Below, piece after piece: positions 11,358-22,345 of a stretch of 64,000 nt of DNA. Each line of letters starts with the position of its first letter. The stretch's first letter is position 1. The notes beneath the pieces are model-generated. The model saw nothing but the letters and a program-made list of their open reading frames with translations. It did not search any database and had not been told where the DNA came from. Source of the stretch: Neofusicoccum parvum (lineage: Eukaryota > Ascomycota > Dothideomycetes > Botryosphaeriales > Botryosphaeriaceae); the NCBI GenBank assembly GCA_020912385.1, contig CP087222.1:744001-808000 (forward strand), given 5' to 3'. The translations under genes were made by a program, and so were the position numbers.

Positions 11358-12465
11358 CTACTCTTCAACATGTTTTCTCCAGTAGATCATCTGGCCGGCG
11401 AGAGCATGCTCATGGAGGTCGAACTCCGGCAAGATTACCACTTCTCTACCCTGTGCCAGGAATTCCTCGGCGACACGAATGCATTTCTTAGTGCGCTCAT
11501 CGACGTCTCCACTGTTCCGGCACATCAGCTACTCTCTCCAACTGCCCAACAGGGGGCCACTGCGCAGTGTTGACTTACCTGTACCGCACCTGAGTCCTCG
11601 CCAACTCCAGCGTAGCCTGGACGTCATTCCCAATGTAGATGGCCGGATTCCTATCCGCCAGGAAATCCTCCAGGACCATGAAGCTTGGCATGAACGGCGC
11701 AAAGACAAGCGTGTCGCGCTCGATGAACTGCGCCGCGCCCTCCTGCCTGCTGCCATCCGCCGACCTCCTCCCCTGCACGATGGTGACGCCGAGCTCCGCC
11801 AGGATCTCCTCATCCAACGGGTTGAAAACCGGGTCTTCCGCATACAGCGCGATCGGCGGTGCTTCCGGACCAGCCCCCAACATGCCGACGATGTCCAAGA
11901 AGCAGACGAGCTGCCACATGCTCCGCACGCCCGCGGCGACGTTGTCGACGCTCAGGCTCCCCAGCCCGATGCACACGGCCTTCGCTATCCGCGTCGCCTG
12001 CTCCGCCGCCTTCGCGCCCGCGCCCTCGCCCTCACCCTCGCCCTCGCCCTCCACGCTCTCCACCACCGCCTCCCCCACTCCCGCCCGCCCCAACACCGCC
12101 CTGATCCCCTCCCTGCACGCGCACTCGGCCCACCGCTCCCGGAAGGCCTCCAGCCGCTCCATCAACCGCGCCTTGTCGGTCCCGGGCATGACGCGCGCGG
12201 GGCCGGCGGGCGTGTGCGCGGCCGCCAGCCCAGCGGCGCTGAGCCCGCTGTACCCACCACCGCTACGCATGTTCCTGTTGTTGCTGCTTCTTCCTCGTCC
12301 GGCTGCGCTCTTGGTGGTGCTGACGAGGGTCCAGCCGTCGTCGAGCGGGACGTGGGTGCGTTTGGCGGGAGCGTTTGGGTTCGGGGTGTTTGGTTTCGTC
12401 TTGTTGCTGCGGCGGCCGTTATTGCTGTTGGTGGTGGTGGTGGAGGTGGTGGTCGAGTGCGGCAT
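11358..12465 (-). CDS. SRR1-like domain protein
   Basis: Two exons (12465-11579 and 11511-11358; 67-nt intron, GTAAGT...CAG) give 346 residues. The SRR1 domain is clear: AKAVCIGLGSLS, SMWQLVCFLDIVGML, IALYAEDPVFNPLDEEILAE, GVTIVQGRR, a TLVFAPFMPSFMVLEDFLAD segment and PAIYIGNDV. The family includes plant SRR1 and yeast Ber1. It has been linked to circadian regulation, tubulin function and heme homeostasis; no biochemical activity is established. The N-terminal ~90 residues are low-complexity (Thr/Ser/Asn) with DDGWTLVST, a motif common at the N-terminus of SRR1-like proteins. A run of Gly-Glu dipeptides, encoded by a CCCTCG hexamer repeat at about 12020-12052, is inserted before the core. The second exon (start SGDVDERTKKCI) is easily missed. 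Confidence 0.85.
12020..12052. repeat. CCCTCG hexamer microsatellite inside the SRR1-like gene
   Basis: About five near-perfect CCCTCG/CCCTCA units on the plus strand. On the coding (minus) strand they encode alternating Gly-Glu. This is a likely slippage-prone tract within a coding region. Confidence 0.75.
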
Positions 12466-13647
12466 CGTAGGATCCCCTCCTGCTGTTTAAAGGGACGCGC
12501 CGAAAGGTGGGCGGGCAAGTAGCGGAGAAGAGCGAAGCAAACAGGTAAGGATTGCTGCGGCGTAAACGGCGGCCGGTACGTGCGTGCGGGTCCCCTCTGG
12601 AGCGCGCGGCGGAGGCTAGAGTTCTTTCGCACGCTTGGCTCCGTCCGTCCGCTGGGCCAGGAAATTCGTGTTTCGTTTTCTCTCTTTCGCGTCCCGGACC
12701 GTCCCAAGGTGGATCGCTGGGCGGAGGGAGTGGCGCGCTCCGAAACGTGAGTAGGAAAAGGCAAATTCTTGGCCCGACAACCCGGGTTCCAGCGGGCTCT
12801 GTTTTTAAATGTTTTGGCCGCGGGGCGTTTCCGTGCGTTTATGCGGGGTTGGGAGCTGCCCGATGCGCGTCAGGACCGGAGGGTTGAGGGGAAAGTTGGA
12901 TTTTGGGCGTTAGAGAATTTAAGGCCGCCCGTTTCCGTGGCGCGTGAGGTGGTGTGCGGGGTGAGCGGAAGAGGCGGCGCTGCGGGTTGGGTGGTGGTTA
13001 GGAAAGTTTGGTGATGAGCAGTGGAGAGGCAGCGAAGAAGCGCCGAGCGCCGCACCGCTGCGTCTGCATGTGCGCCGCGACACTGAGCCACCACGCACCG
13101 AACTCGTGGCCCATGACGTACAGGCCTGCTCTGCCCTCACCGCCGCACTCGCTGCCGGGAGCCAGGTCTAACTGCCGCAGCCTGGGCGCGGCCCCGGTCA
13201 CGCATTGCTGGCCGCTGCACGAGGAGCATTGCCCGGCCCGGCGGGTGCTGAGGGGCCGCCTTCGAGGCCGGCTGCGAGGAGGATGGACCGTTTCTTGACT
13301 TGCTCAAAGCGGAAGCAATATCCGCTGTATCAATTAAAAGCGCTTGTAACGAGATGTCGTGATCTCAGACGCCGCTGCTGCTCTTCGCCGATCCAAAGAC
13401 CGTGTCCGTGTATCCTGCAACCCTGACGCCCGCATTTGGAAATATGTACAACTCGGAGCTGGGTATTTTCGCGCGCCAGATGCCGCGTGTCGCCGTAACA
13501 GAAAGCCCATGTGAAAAGAGGTATCAAAACTGCAACCAGGAGCCCGACCAGCACTCTCTTTAACCCACCCAAACATACTAGACAATAGAAAACTACCATG
13601 CGCGCCCCTTCACTTCTTGTAGGTCCGGCCCTGAAATGGTGGAGGAT
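12466..13647. other. Intergenic, 1.2 kb
   Basis: The SRR1-like promoter lies on the left and the 3' flank of the X325 gene on the right. Open frames here are Arg/Ala/Pro-rich on both strands, and none shows splice-joined domain structure. I see no gene. Confidence 0.45.
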
Positions 13648-14503
13648 TTATAGCATGAAGAATGCGAACACGAGTGCCGCAGCCGTGGGTAGCGCAGCCA
13701 TGAGGCTGCTTGCGGGGAGGAGGGTGCTGGCGCTGCTGAGATCGGTTGTAGCGAAAACGAGGTCGAAGGTAATGAGCGAGTCCGAGTCCGTGGTGTTCTT
13801 GCAGTTTGTTTCGTTGACCTCGGCCACGTCCTGCGGTTCGGCGAATGTGATATCGACGCACTGGTACCCATCGTCAGCATGTCCACAACATGCACAGGGG
13901 GAGGGAGTAGGCGTACGCTGTACAGTGCCGCGCCGTGCTGCGCGATCTCAATGATTTGGATGGTTGCATTGTCACCCACGTTCACGCTAATGTTCGCCGG
14001 CAAAGGCACCTGCAGCAGGCAAACCGAACCGGGGTACATGTCGTTGCTGGGACCGTTGATCTGGAAGACGGGCACCATGTTGTGCGACATGTTGAGGGGC
14101 TCGTTGCCCAGGCCCAGGTTGACATACTGGAACGCAGTCTTGTGTCCGGAGAACCAGCCAGGCTGCCAGCCCACTGCGCCGCCGGTCACGGGCCATTTTG
14201 TGCGGTTGGTTGATGTAGGCATGCCGCCGCCTGCATAAGTCAGCGAGGAGTCGGTGGTGGAGAGTGCGCGCGTGGCGAATACTGACATGGGTACATCCAC
14301 TGCATGCCATAGGGATAGCCGAGGGTGCCGTTCCCCAGGTAGTCGATACCGAGAGATCCCTCAGGGATAGAGCCGTCCGCATTGGTGCCGTTGGTGTGCA
14401 GGTTGTTCCCCCTCCAGCCCGGGTAGGTGATCACGACGTGGGCGGCGGCGAGACTGCTCCACCACAGAGCCGCGGCAACGGCGATAAGCGGTGTTCGCAG
14501 CAT
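13648..14503 (-). CDS. X325/BIM1-like (LPMO-fold) copper-binding GPI-type cell-surface protein
   Basis: Three exons. The signal peptide MLRTPLIAVAAALWWSSLAA is cleaved so that a histidine becomes residue 1 (AHVVITYPGWRGNNL). This is the hallmark of X325 proteins, which share the LPMO fold and an N-terminal copper-binding His. Intron 1 (GTCAGT...CAG) joins MQWMYP to CGGMPTSTNRTKWPV, a strongly conserved X325 segment. GAVGWQPGWFSGHKTAFQYV and NLGLGNEPLNMSHNMVPVFQ follow. A last intron joins AALYS to CVDITFAEPQDVAEVNET. The C-terminus is Ser/Ala-rich and ends in a hydrophobic tail (AALPTAAALVFAFFML), as expected for GPI anchoring. Characterised X325/BIM1 members bind copper and do not clearly cleave polysaccharides, so copper acquisition or a cell-wall role is more likely than oxidative cleavage. 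Confidence 0.85.
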
Positions 14504-15496
14504 GGCGACTTCGAGGAGCTGGGAGAAGAGAAGGCGGTTTCAGGCGGGCGATCCGCAGGGCGGAAAGCGGACGGCAGACAGCTGAAAAGCAGGAACGCGG
14601 CTTTTGACTCGAGGGCCTTGCGTGAGCAGCTGAGAAGAAGTGAGAAAGCTGGGCGCCGGCGAGTGGACCTCAGCGCCTTAATGGAGACGGCCGGCAGTCG
14701 CGCGTGTGCAACAAGCTTTGCGCATCGATTCGCAGCGCAGCGGGCGTCCAGGCCCCGTCGGCCGCGCCATTGGGAACGCTGCACGCTGTTCTGCAGCTGT
14801 CAGCACGGTGCAGCTGAGCAGAGCGGAGCAGGAGCTGGCGAATAACCGCACGCCCTGCATAGTGCCGAGACAGGGACGGTGGAGTTGGACTGACCAACGA
14901 GCGGGATGAGCCTGGAAACGCCGTGATGGGCGGGCGGGAGCGCCATTCGCGGAGCGGCCTAGCGCAGAGCGAGCGGCGCGGCGCTGCGCGCTGATTTGCT
15001 GCGCGCGGTCGGGGAAGTGTGATGGCTCTCTCCAGTCTGTGCATCTGCTAAGCGCCCGGCGCTTCGGCCTCTGCCCGCGTGCAACCCACGCACCCGCCAT
15101 ATCTCAGGCGCTGCCCTCCCCTTTCCGTGTGCGTGCCTGCCGCGGGCGTGCTTTTGGGCCTTGCCGCGCGCAAAGCCCTGTGTCACGATACTGTGATGTG
15201 ACTCTCGATCTTGCTCGGCCCACGGCGCCGTCCCGCAAGCTTCGGCCAAGCGCCACAGCATCCCAGCATCCACCACCCGCCAAGCTCGGAGAAGCTGCGT
15301 CGCGCCCTTGCATTCGCCGACTACGTGTCGCTAAGCCCGCAGGCCAACGTCAAGGCCCTGTCGAATGGTAGAACCGAACAGCTTGGTATTATTTCCGCTT
15401 TAGGTATCTCGCTATCTCACTCTGCTCCAACCGACATCTCTGCAGCACATCCAATGCCGTCCCTCAAACCCTTCCAAGGCACCAATCGAATTCCCC
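14504..15496. other. Intergenic, 1 kb
   Basis: The X325 promoter side and the 3' flank of NUP82. It is G/C-rich with fortuitous ORFs on both strands. Nothing recognisable. Confidence 0.5.
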
Positions 15497-18251
15497 TTAA
15501 TACCCGCCCGCGCCTACCGTCAACTTTCTCAGCTTCTTCGTAGCCGCCTCCACCATGGCCGTCTCGCGTTCCAGCAGTTCCATGATCTGCTTCACCTTGG
15601 CCTTGCGGAACTCGCTGGGCACCTTGACCCCCGTGTCCGGTTGTTCCTCCGCCACCGTGTCTTGCAGCTCGCTTGCCTGCTGTATGAGATCGTCCTTGAG
15701 CTCCTTGACCTGCGCCAGGCGCTTCACTGGCGTCGGCTCCACATCATCGTCGTCAGCCCCGTTGCGCTCTGCCCCACTAGCATTGAGAAGCGATTGCTTC
15801 ATCTTATCCACTTCGGCGAACCAAGCCCGCTCCTTGTCGCTGAGTTCTCTAGTCCCGGCCTTGTTGAGCTTGTTACGCAGCCGCTCCGTTCGCTCAATCA
15901 ACTCCTTTTGCTTCGCCTTGACTTTCTCGATCCTACTATCCACCTTGGCGCTTCCGATCCCCCTATCTTCGACATTGTCCTGAGCGTAGTCTTCGTCGTC
16001 TCCCGTGACGCCTTCGATCTGCTGTGCAACATCATTGGCTTTGCGAATCTGGTCTCTTAGCTCATCTTGGAGGCGCTGGCAGCGCGTGTACAAGCTTGAC
16101 GCGGCTTGGCCGAGCTGCTGAGTCTCCATGACAAGCACGCGGTGGGCCTTCGTCAGAATGTCCAGAGTGGCGGTCGAGAGGCGAATTTCTTGCTTAAGCA
16201 TGAACTTGTGGCGTTCAGGGACGTCGCCGAGCATCTTCGGCAGATGTGACTGGTAGTCAAATAGCGACTGCGGGGGCTGATAGGCTGGCCAAGGCTCGGG
16301 GATATTGAGCCTCTCCGCCTCTTCGTCACCATACGGTATCAGACCATATCCGTCCCCGTAGTAGTCTGACTCGGGGGAATCAAGCACCGCAACATGTGGT
16401 TGGGATCCTTCGGAAGTGAGCAAGAAGTAGCCCAGCTCTGAATTGGAGATTGTGATGCAAGCTGATGTGGACTGCAAGAGGCCATGATGTTGATCCTGAC
16501 GGTATTGGATGATGCTCTCAAGAAGGCTTCCAGAGCCCCTCATGATTGCGTCAATTCTCATCCCGGCGCCCTCGGAAGCAGGGTTGCTGAGCTCATCTTG
16601 CAAAGGTCGGAACCAAGCCGTCAGGCTCACGTAATACACGCCTGTCTCGGTTGAAATGAAGACGGATGAGCCTCCTTTGGCGTCGCCGGTGAACACGGGA
16701 TAGCAGGACGGCTCCCCATCGTTTGATGTCTGGAACTCTACCGTCTCAAAGAAGAGAAGCTGTGGACAGTCGTAGTCTGGGACAATTGTTGTAGCCTGTT
16801 GATGAGTCAGCACTAACAACATGAGCCACCCGTAGAAATACTGGCCTTTTCTCTAGGTAGCCACTGTCCTTCCACGCCTTCAAAGTCAATGAAGATGTGC
16901 ATCTTTCCCTGGCTAGTGACGACACAGATAGCGGCCACGTTTGGGTCCTCCCTGTCACCTGCGGTATCGACGTAATCATGGTCATCATCGTGACCACGAC
17001 CCGGAGTGACGATGATAATATCCGTGAGCTCGTGGTCGATGTCAAGGTCTGGGTCAGGAATGAATGGACCTTGAAGTCTCGGAATGGGTCCGGGGGCGAT
17101 AGGACGAGAGTAGACCTCGAGAACCTCCCCCGTCTTTGGATCATCCTCAAGCTCGTACCTGATGCCCTCGAACCACTCGGCCTGCTGGTCCAGGGTCTGT
17201 TGCTCGAACTCCTCATCCTCAGCGGTACCCAGAGTTTCGACACGAGCCTGGATGGGCAAAGCCAAACTACGCAAGTATTGTGGGGCCACGTGCTGCGTCG
17301 CGTATTGCCACTTTCTAGGGAGAAGGGGGCAAAGTGCATAGATGTCGCCATTCTTCATGGCAACCCAGAGGGTCATAGGGCCCCATCCGCGCTCCGCCTT
17401 CTTTCCGGTCGTGCCGAAAATAGCAGCAGCGACGGCCATTTCAAAAGAATCCGGGGTAAAACCAGTCTTGTCACCGATTCTCGAGGCCCTGAAATCTTCC
17501 ATGGAGTCTACGCCACTAGCGAGCTTCTTGAGGTCGATTGCCAGCTCGGGCTCACTGAAGGAGACGCGGTTCTCCCTGCTGAATTCCCAGAGACGCACAT
17601 TTGCGTCAGTGGTGACAGTCACCAAGCATCGGCCATGTCTTCCAAGAGGATGCCAAAGCGCCGAGGCCAGAGGGGCTTGATCCAGAACGTGAGCCGTAGG
17701 GCCAAGTTGAAACGTCTTGAGCTTGATGGGGCCAGTATCCTCGGCAGCAAGGTGGGCTGAATCGGGAAGGAGAGCAATGTGGACGGTGTGGGAGGTGCAG
17801 ATGGCCATGTACTCCTCGTCTGGCGAGATAGAGATCTCGGTAATCTCGCCGGAGACGTTTGTTTTCAAGATCTGTGCGAACGACTTAGTACAGCCCAATG
17901 CGAACAAGGCCATGCAATATTTACCCTGTAGACTTGGTCCTCGTCCAGCTCTTCCGACTCGCGTCCACCACGGCTGCTCCTCCAGCTGCGACCGAGGTCG
18001 CGCCTGTCCTTAGGCAGACCGCGCTCCCTCAAGTGGAGTAAATTTGCCCAGCGTATCTCGCTGCCAACCACCACGAATATCTCATTGCCACGATGCGCGA
18101 CGGTCCGCTTAGGTCCTGGCTTCTGTAGTTTGGTGGCGCCGTTGGTGAACTTTCGCGGAGACTTGGCCTTGGATGACGCCTGGGAGAAAACTTCGAAGCC
18201 TGGGGCGCCACGCGAGAGCCACGCGGGCGTGTAGCTGAGGACCCTGGGCAT
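15497..18251 (-). CDS. NUP82: Nucleoporin NUP82 (Nup88-type)
   Basis: Three exons on the minus strand, starting MPRVLSYTPAWLSRGAPGFE at 18251. This is the fungal counterpart of Nup82/Nup88, on the cytoplasmic face of the nuclear pore, where the Nup82 complex supports mRNA export. Exons 1 and 2 encode the beta-propeller half: the strand SGEITEISISPDEEYMAICT, then HTVHIALLP, ASALWHPLGRHGRCLVTVTT and DANVRLWEF. Exon 3 continues through QPPQSLFDYQSHLPKMLGDV. The last ~300 residues are predicted coiled coil (EIRLSTATLDILTKAHRVLV, QRLQDELRDQIRKANDVAQQ, RIEKVKAKQKELIERTERLR). The acidic loop HDDDHDYVDTAGDRED is unusual but lies between blades. It is divergent from CBC2, with 347 bp between the two starts. 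Confidence 0.87.
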
Positions 18252-18598
18252 GGCGGAGACGTGACGATTTCGGGACGGATGTCAAAAATGCGGCGCACAC
18301 AAGCCGACAGACCGAGTGCACTCCGGCCGCACACCAGAGTATGCGGAGCTCGAGCGGATCTTCGGAAGAGGCCTTACGCGGATGGTGGATTTCAATGAGC
18401 GGGGTTGACGCAGCTGGTGCACGAGACGCGGTCGGTGGAGCTCCACGAGACGCGCCTGCTGAAAGTTGCGATGGCACTGGAGTGATGCGGCCGGCGTTTC
18501 ATCGGCTAAACTTTGCTGGAGCTTCAAACCGAAGGAACGTGAGCTTCCGCCTCTGTTGCGCCGACCTTCCTCACCACACCACCATCCGTGCTCTCACG
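18252..18598. promoter_or_regulatory. Shared bidirectional promoter of NUP82 and CBC2
   Basis: The two start codons face away from each other with only 347 bp between them, so both promoters must lie here. I see no obvious TATA box. The call rests on position. Confidence 0.5.
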
Positions 18599-19341
18599 AT
18601 GCGCCAGACGACGCGTAACACTGTCGACCGGCTCGACAAGCCCAGCTCCTACGCCGCCAGCAAGGTGCGCCCCATACGCCTCAATCGCGCCTTGTCTCTG
18701 GACTTCTCAGCTCACAAGTACTACAGCAGCGTAGGCGCAGATACGTCCCTGTCGATGGCGACCACGACGAGCGCGAGAAGACCCCCGACTTCGAAGAAAA
18801 GCTGAAGGATGCGACGACTCTCTATGTTGGAAACCTGTAAGACGTCAACACGGTCTGTCTCATCGCCGCGCGCAAGAACTGAGGTTGCTTAGGTCCTTCT
18901 ACACCACCGAGGAGCAAATCCACGAGCTTTTCGCGAAGTAAGTGATATCTCCCACATCTAGTGGGACCATCACTGACATCGGCTGTCAGGTGCGGCGAGA
19001 TCAAGCGCCTCGTCATGGGTCTGGACCGTTACCAGAAGACTCCCTGCGGCTTCTGCTTCGTCGAGTACTACAACCACCAGGATGCACTCGACTGCATGAA
19101 GTATATTGGCGGCACCAAGCTCGACGAGCGCATCATTCGTACCGACCTAGACGAAGGTTTCGCTGAGGGCAGGCAATACGGGTATGCACCAGGAGAGCAG
19201 GATGTATATGATGGAGGCTAATGCGCTCTCAGACGTGGCAAGTCCGGTGGTCAGGTTCGCGACGAGTACCGTGACGAGTATGACCCTGGCCGTGGCGGCT
19301 GGGGCAGGGCCAACGATCCCTACCGTGACGACTACAGGTAA
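18599..19341 (+). CDS. CBC2: Nuclear cap-binding protein subunit 2 (CBP20)
   Basis: CBP20 binds the m7G cap of nuclear RNA as a heterodimer with CBP80. The plus-strand gene has about five short exons. It starts [20 protein letters not shown] and continues after an intron into [20 protein letters not shown] and [16 protein letters not shown], which holds RNP2. After two more introns come [14 protein letters not shown] and [20 protein letters not shown], with RNP1 reading [40 protein letters not shown] then leads to an Arg/Gly/Asp tail ([20 protein letters not shown]). The final codons read GAC TAC AGG TAA. The same bases also look like a GTAAGG donor, so an extra short terminal exon is possible. 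Cap-stacking tyrosines of the N-terminal helix and RRM are in the expected places. Confidence 0.9.
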
Positions 19342-19738
19342 GGGCCTTTGGTAATAGATTACCTTAGGTCTAGAGAAAACGGGGGCGTTTCAATGTCAAA
19401 TCTTTTACGATTGGCTATCGTCATCTAACAGCCGGATGAGCTAGGAGGTATTGAGTGTGTGCACCCGGTTGTGTGCACATGTACCTCGGCGAAGGGGTTT
19501 GGGCCATTCACCAAAGATTCAGACTGCATCCGGACGGCAAGCTGCGTGCCACACGATGGATGCTGCAGGTGAAGTTTAGGGTTTAGGACTAAGTCCTGAG
19601 CAAAAAAGGGGCGGCATCTACCGAGAGAAAAGGCGCCTCGGGAATCTATTTATCCATTGTTCTTGCTGGGGCCTTCTAAATCAACGCCGTGAGCCATACC
19701 ATGTCTATCCTTTCTTCTTTCTAATGGCCTGAAATCTC
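19342..19738. other. Convergent intergenic
   Basis: The 3' flanks of CBC2 (plus) and the PdxT gene (minus). It contains one isolated TTAGGGTTTAGG near 19570, not an array. No gene. Confidence 0.5.
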
Positions 19739-20678
19739 TCACCGTAGCGCTAGAGCCTGCCGCCTGTCCAACGCTGCGAGGACCTCCTCCAACCACCACA
19801 CGTGGATCCTCGAATCACCCGTCAACTCAGGGTGGAAGCTTGTGCCAAAGACATTTCCTTGCCTCACAGCGATGATATCACCATCCTCGCCTTCTTCACT
19901 GGCAGTTACGCCGCTCTTCCCCAACGCTTTAGCGCGACCTGGCAGCCTTGCCATGGTCTCAACGTGGGCATCGAATGCCGCACGTGCAACGTCGTCCTTG
20001 GGTACCTTTGAAGGGGCGACGATTGTTTCCTCCTTGGCCGCCTCCTCAGCCTGTATACCGTCCGTGTGTTGAAGAAGCTTCTCCACAACAGGGGCTCGTA
20101 TGAACACGCTTGGGAAAGGCTTCTCGGTTGTCTGGGTTTCTACTCCTTGAGCAGAGCGCAGGAAAGGTAGGTCAAGGTCGGCGGTGAACGATTCAGTCTG
20201 GCGGCCGAAATGGTTGCGGGATACGCGAACGTCGAGACCGCCGATGAGCTCTTGGCCGCCCTTCTTGGTACGGTTGGCGGATTCAGCTAGTAGAATGAGG
20301 CCAGCGCAGGTTCCCCAGGTCGGTTTGCGTTGCACCCTGGCGATTGCGACGTGTTAGTCATACTTGCGCCTCCGTTGTCAAGAGGTCTTACTTGACGAAG
20401 TCCCGCAACGGCTCCAGCATTCCCGAACGCTCAGCGACCAAGGACATGGTAGTGCTCTCACCGCCGGGTAGGATTAGGGCGTCGCAGGTGGCGAGCTCTG
20501 CAGGCGTGCGCACCTCGATGCATGCCCAGTCCACGGCGGCGGCGGCGTCGTTGACTTTCCGGGCGCGCAGGCTCGCGATAGCCAGGCGAAGCAGCTGGAT
20601 GTGCTCGCTGAAGGCACCCTGGAGCGCAAGCACGCCAACCGTGACCTGGCGCTTCGGGATTGCGTTGGTGGCAGTCAT
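19739..20678 (-). CDS. PDX2: Pyridoxal 5'-phosphate synthase glutaminase subunit (PdxT/SNO type)
   Basis: This is a class I glutaminase that hydrolyses glutamine and passes ammonia to the Pdx1/SNZ synthase for vitamin B6 synthesis. Two exons; I take the ATG at 20678 ([20 protein letters not shown]). A longer in-frame start reaching 20897 adds only low-complexity sequence. Motifs in order are [32 protein letters not shown], the nucleophile in [14 protein letters not shown] (Cys), and the catalytic His and Glu in [20 protein letters not shown]. The intron joins DFVK to [10 protein letters not shown]. An Ala/Glu/Lys-rich insertion of about 60 residues sits between VVEKLLQ and [13 protein letters not shown], making the protein (~290 aa) longer than the usual ~190-220. 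Confidence 0.92.
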
Positions 20679-21304
20679 GTTGCGGGGCAATGGTGTTGGG
20701 GAGGAGTCACTGTCGCGCGACGGCTGTGGGGAAAAATGACGGGCGGGAAAGTTCGCCGATGACGCCCGCTGGAAGCCGAATCTTATCGCCGCCCTAAGCC
20801 CGCCGCCGCTCTTTCCCGCCTCCGCTTCCATTTCCGGATCCGTCGGGACTGTCTGCTTGTCGTTGCGGAGAGCACGGCAGGCTGCACCGTCCGTCAAGTC
20901 TGGCTTGTGTTCCCCGGCCGCACCACGCCATCCACTGTGGCCGACAACACGTTTCCTTGCATTCGCCGCTCAGCCGCGGACGTACTTTTCGCCCACGTGC
21001 TGCGCACAACGTATTCGGAAGCGCGAAAATGCAAAGTGAAATTGACAGGAAAGCATCGTCGAAGCTGCCCGCCGTCCGACAGTTCTTACCTTACCATGTC
21101 GTTGCCTTGAGCGAAGTGCCCAGAGCAGCCTCAGCGCGGAAGGAGCGGTAGTACCAGTCCATGTAGTAGTGCTTTCTTTCTTCTCTCACGGACTCTCCAG
21201 CTCAACTCTTTCAAGTCTCCTTCAATTGCACCCGCATAGCTATTCACCAACCCTATACAGCAATCTTCCCAGTTCAAAGCCATAGCCCTTGCCCGCTCTC
21301 CAAA
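20679..21304. other. Divergent intergenic between PdxT and GH17 genes
   Basis: It contains both promoters. The last ~100 bp before the GH17 start are pyrimidine-rich (CTTTCTTTCTTCTCTC near 21170, then CAACTCTTTCAAG). That is typical of fungal 5' leaders. No other element is clear. Confidence 0.45.
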
Positions 21305-22345
21305 ATGAAGATCCCAATCCTACCTATCATGGCTACCATGGCCGCTGTTACCAATGCCTATCTCAAAGGCTTCAACATGTAACTTCTCCCTCTGACCACT
21401 CCAACTCCCCAGTCTCACACGCACCCCACCGCAGCGCCGCCGAAAAGCCCGACGGCTCCTGCAGAACGCAGGCCGACTGGGAACTCGCCTTCCGCAACAT
21501 TCAAAAGCTGCCGGGCGGGCCCTTTGACCAAGCCCGCCTCTTCGCCACCTCTGACTGCAACACGCTGGCACGCGCCGTGCCGGCCGCACTTGCAGCCAAC
21601 ACGCGCATCCTGGTCGGCGTCTGGACGGAGGACGAGGCGCACTTCGGCCGCGAGAAGGCCGCGCTGCTCGACGCCATCCAGAAGTACGGCGGCGGCTGGA
21701 TCACGGCCATCTCGGTCGGCAGCGAGACCCTGTATCGGAAGGAGGCCGATCCGAACAGGCTCGCGCAGCAGATCTACGACGTCCGGGGCATGGTGAGGAG
21801 TGTGGGTGTGGGGCAGGCGGTGGGACATGTGGACACTTGGACGGCGTGGTGAGTGCGGCATCCCCACCCCTTTCTCGTTCCGGTTTGGCTGACGGTCGCC
21901 GATAGGGTCGATCCGGCGAACAGGCCTGTCGTCGTGGCCTGTGACTTTGTCGGCACCGACGCGTATCCCTACTGGCAGGGAACAACCATCCCCGCCAGCA
22001 CTGACACGTTCTGGAAGGCCATCGCCGATACCAGGGCTGCCGTTACTGCTGTAAAGAAGGGCCTTGAGGTGTGGGTTACGGAGACGGGCTGGCCGGCTAC
22101 CGGGAAGAATTTCGGCGCCAGCACTGCTTCCGTACAGAATGCAAAGGCGTACTGGAAAGGAGTTGCTTGCAGCTCGTAAGTGTAGCTTTTAATGTCCTCG
22201 CGTGGCAATATGAGCACTGAGCTGATTCATGTACAGGCTCAAGCAGATGAATACGTTCTGGTACTCGTATCAAGATTACACCTCAGAGCCGAGCTTTGGT
22301 GTCTACGGCAAGAATGGTCAGCCTCTTTTCGACATGACATGTTAA
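21305..22345 (+). CDS. Secreted GH17 glucan endo-1,3-beta-glucosidase
   Basis: Four exons on the plus strand. The product starts MKIPILPIMATMAAVTNAYL, a signal peptide. Splicing gives GFNIAAEKPDGSCRTQADWE, the conserved start of fungal GH17 enzymes. GGPFDQARLFATSDCNTLAR follows. The proton donor lies in GGWITAISVGSETLYRKE and the nucleophile in LEVWVTETGWPATGKNFGAS. The last exon begins LKQMNTFWYSYQDYTSEPSF and ends NGQPLFDMTC at the TAA at 22343-22345. GH17 enzymes retain beta-1,3-glucan cleavage or transglycosylation in the fungal wall. There is no C-terminal GPI signal or Ser/Thr stalk, so this is a short secreted form. Confidence 0.9.

Noticed and set aside
11479..12522. 347-codon plus-strand ORF
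   Set aside because: Antisense shadow of the SRR1-like gene; low-complexity product.
19565..19590. TTAGGG-like sequence suggesting a telomere remnant
   Set aside because: Only a single TTAGGGTTTAGG; no array, and it is flanked by housekeeping genes.
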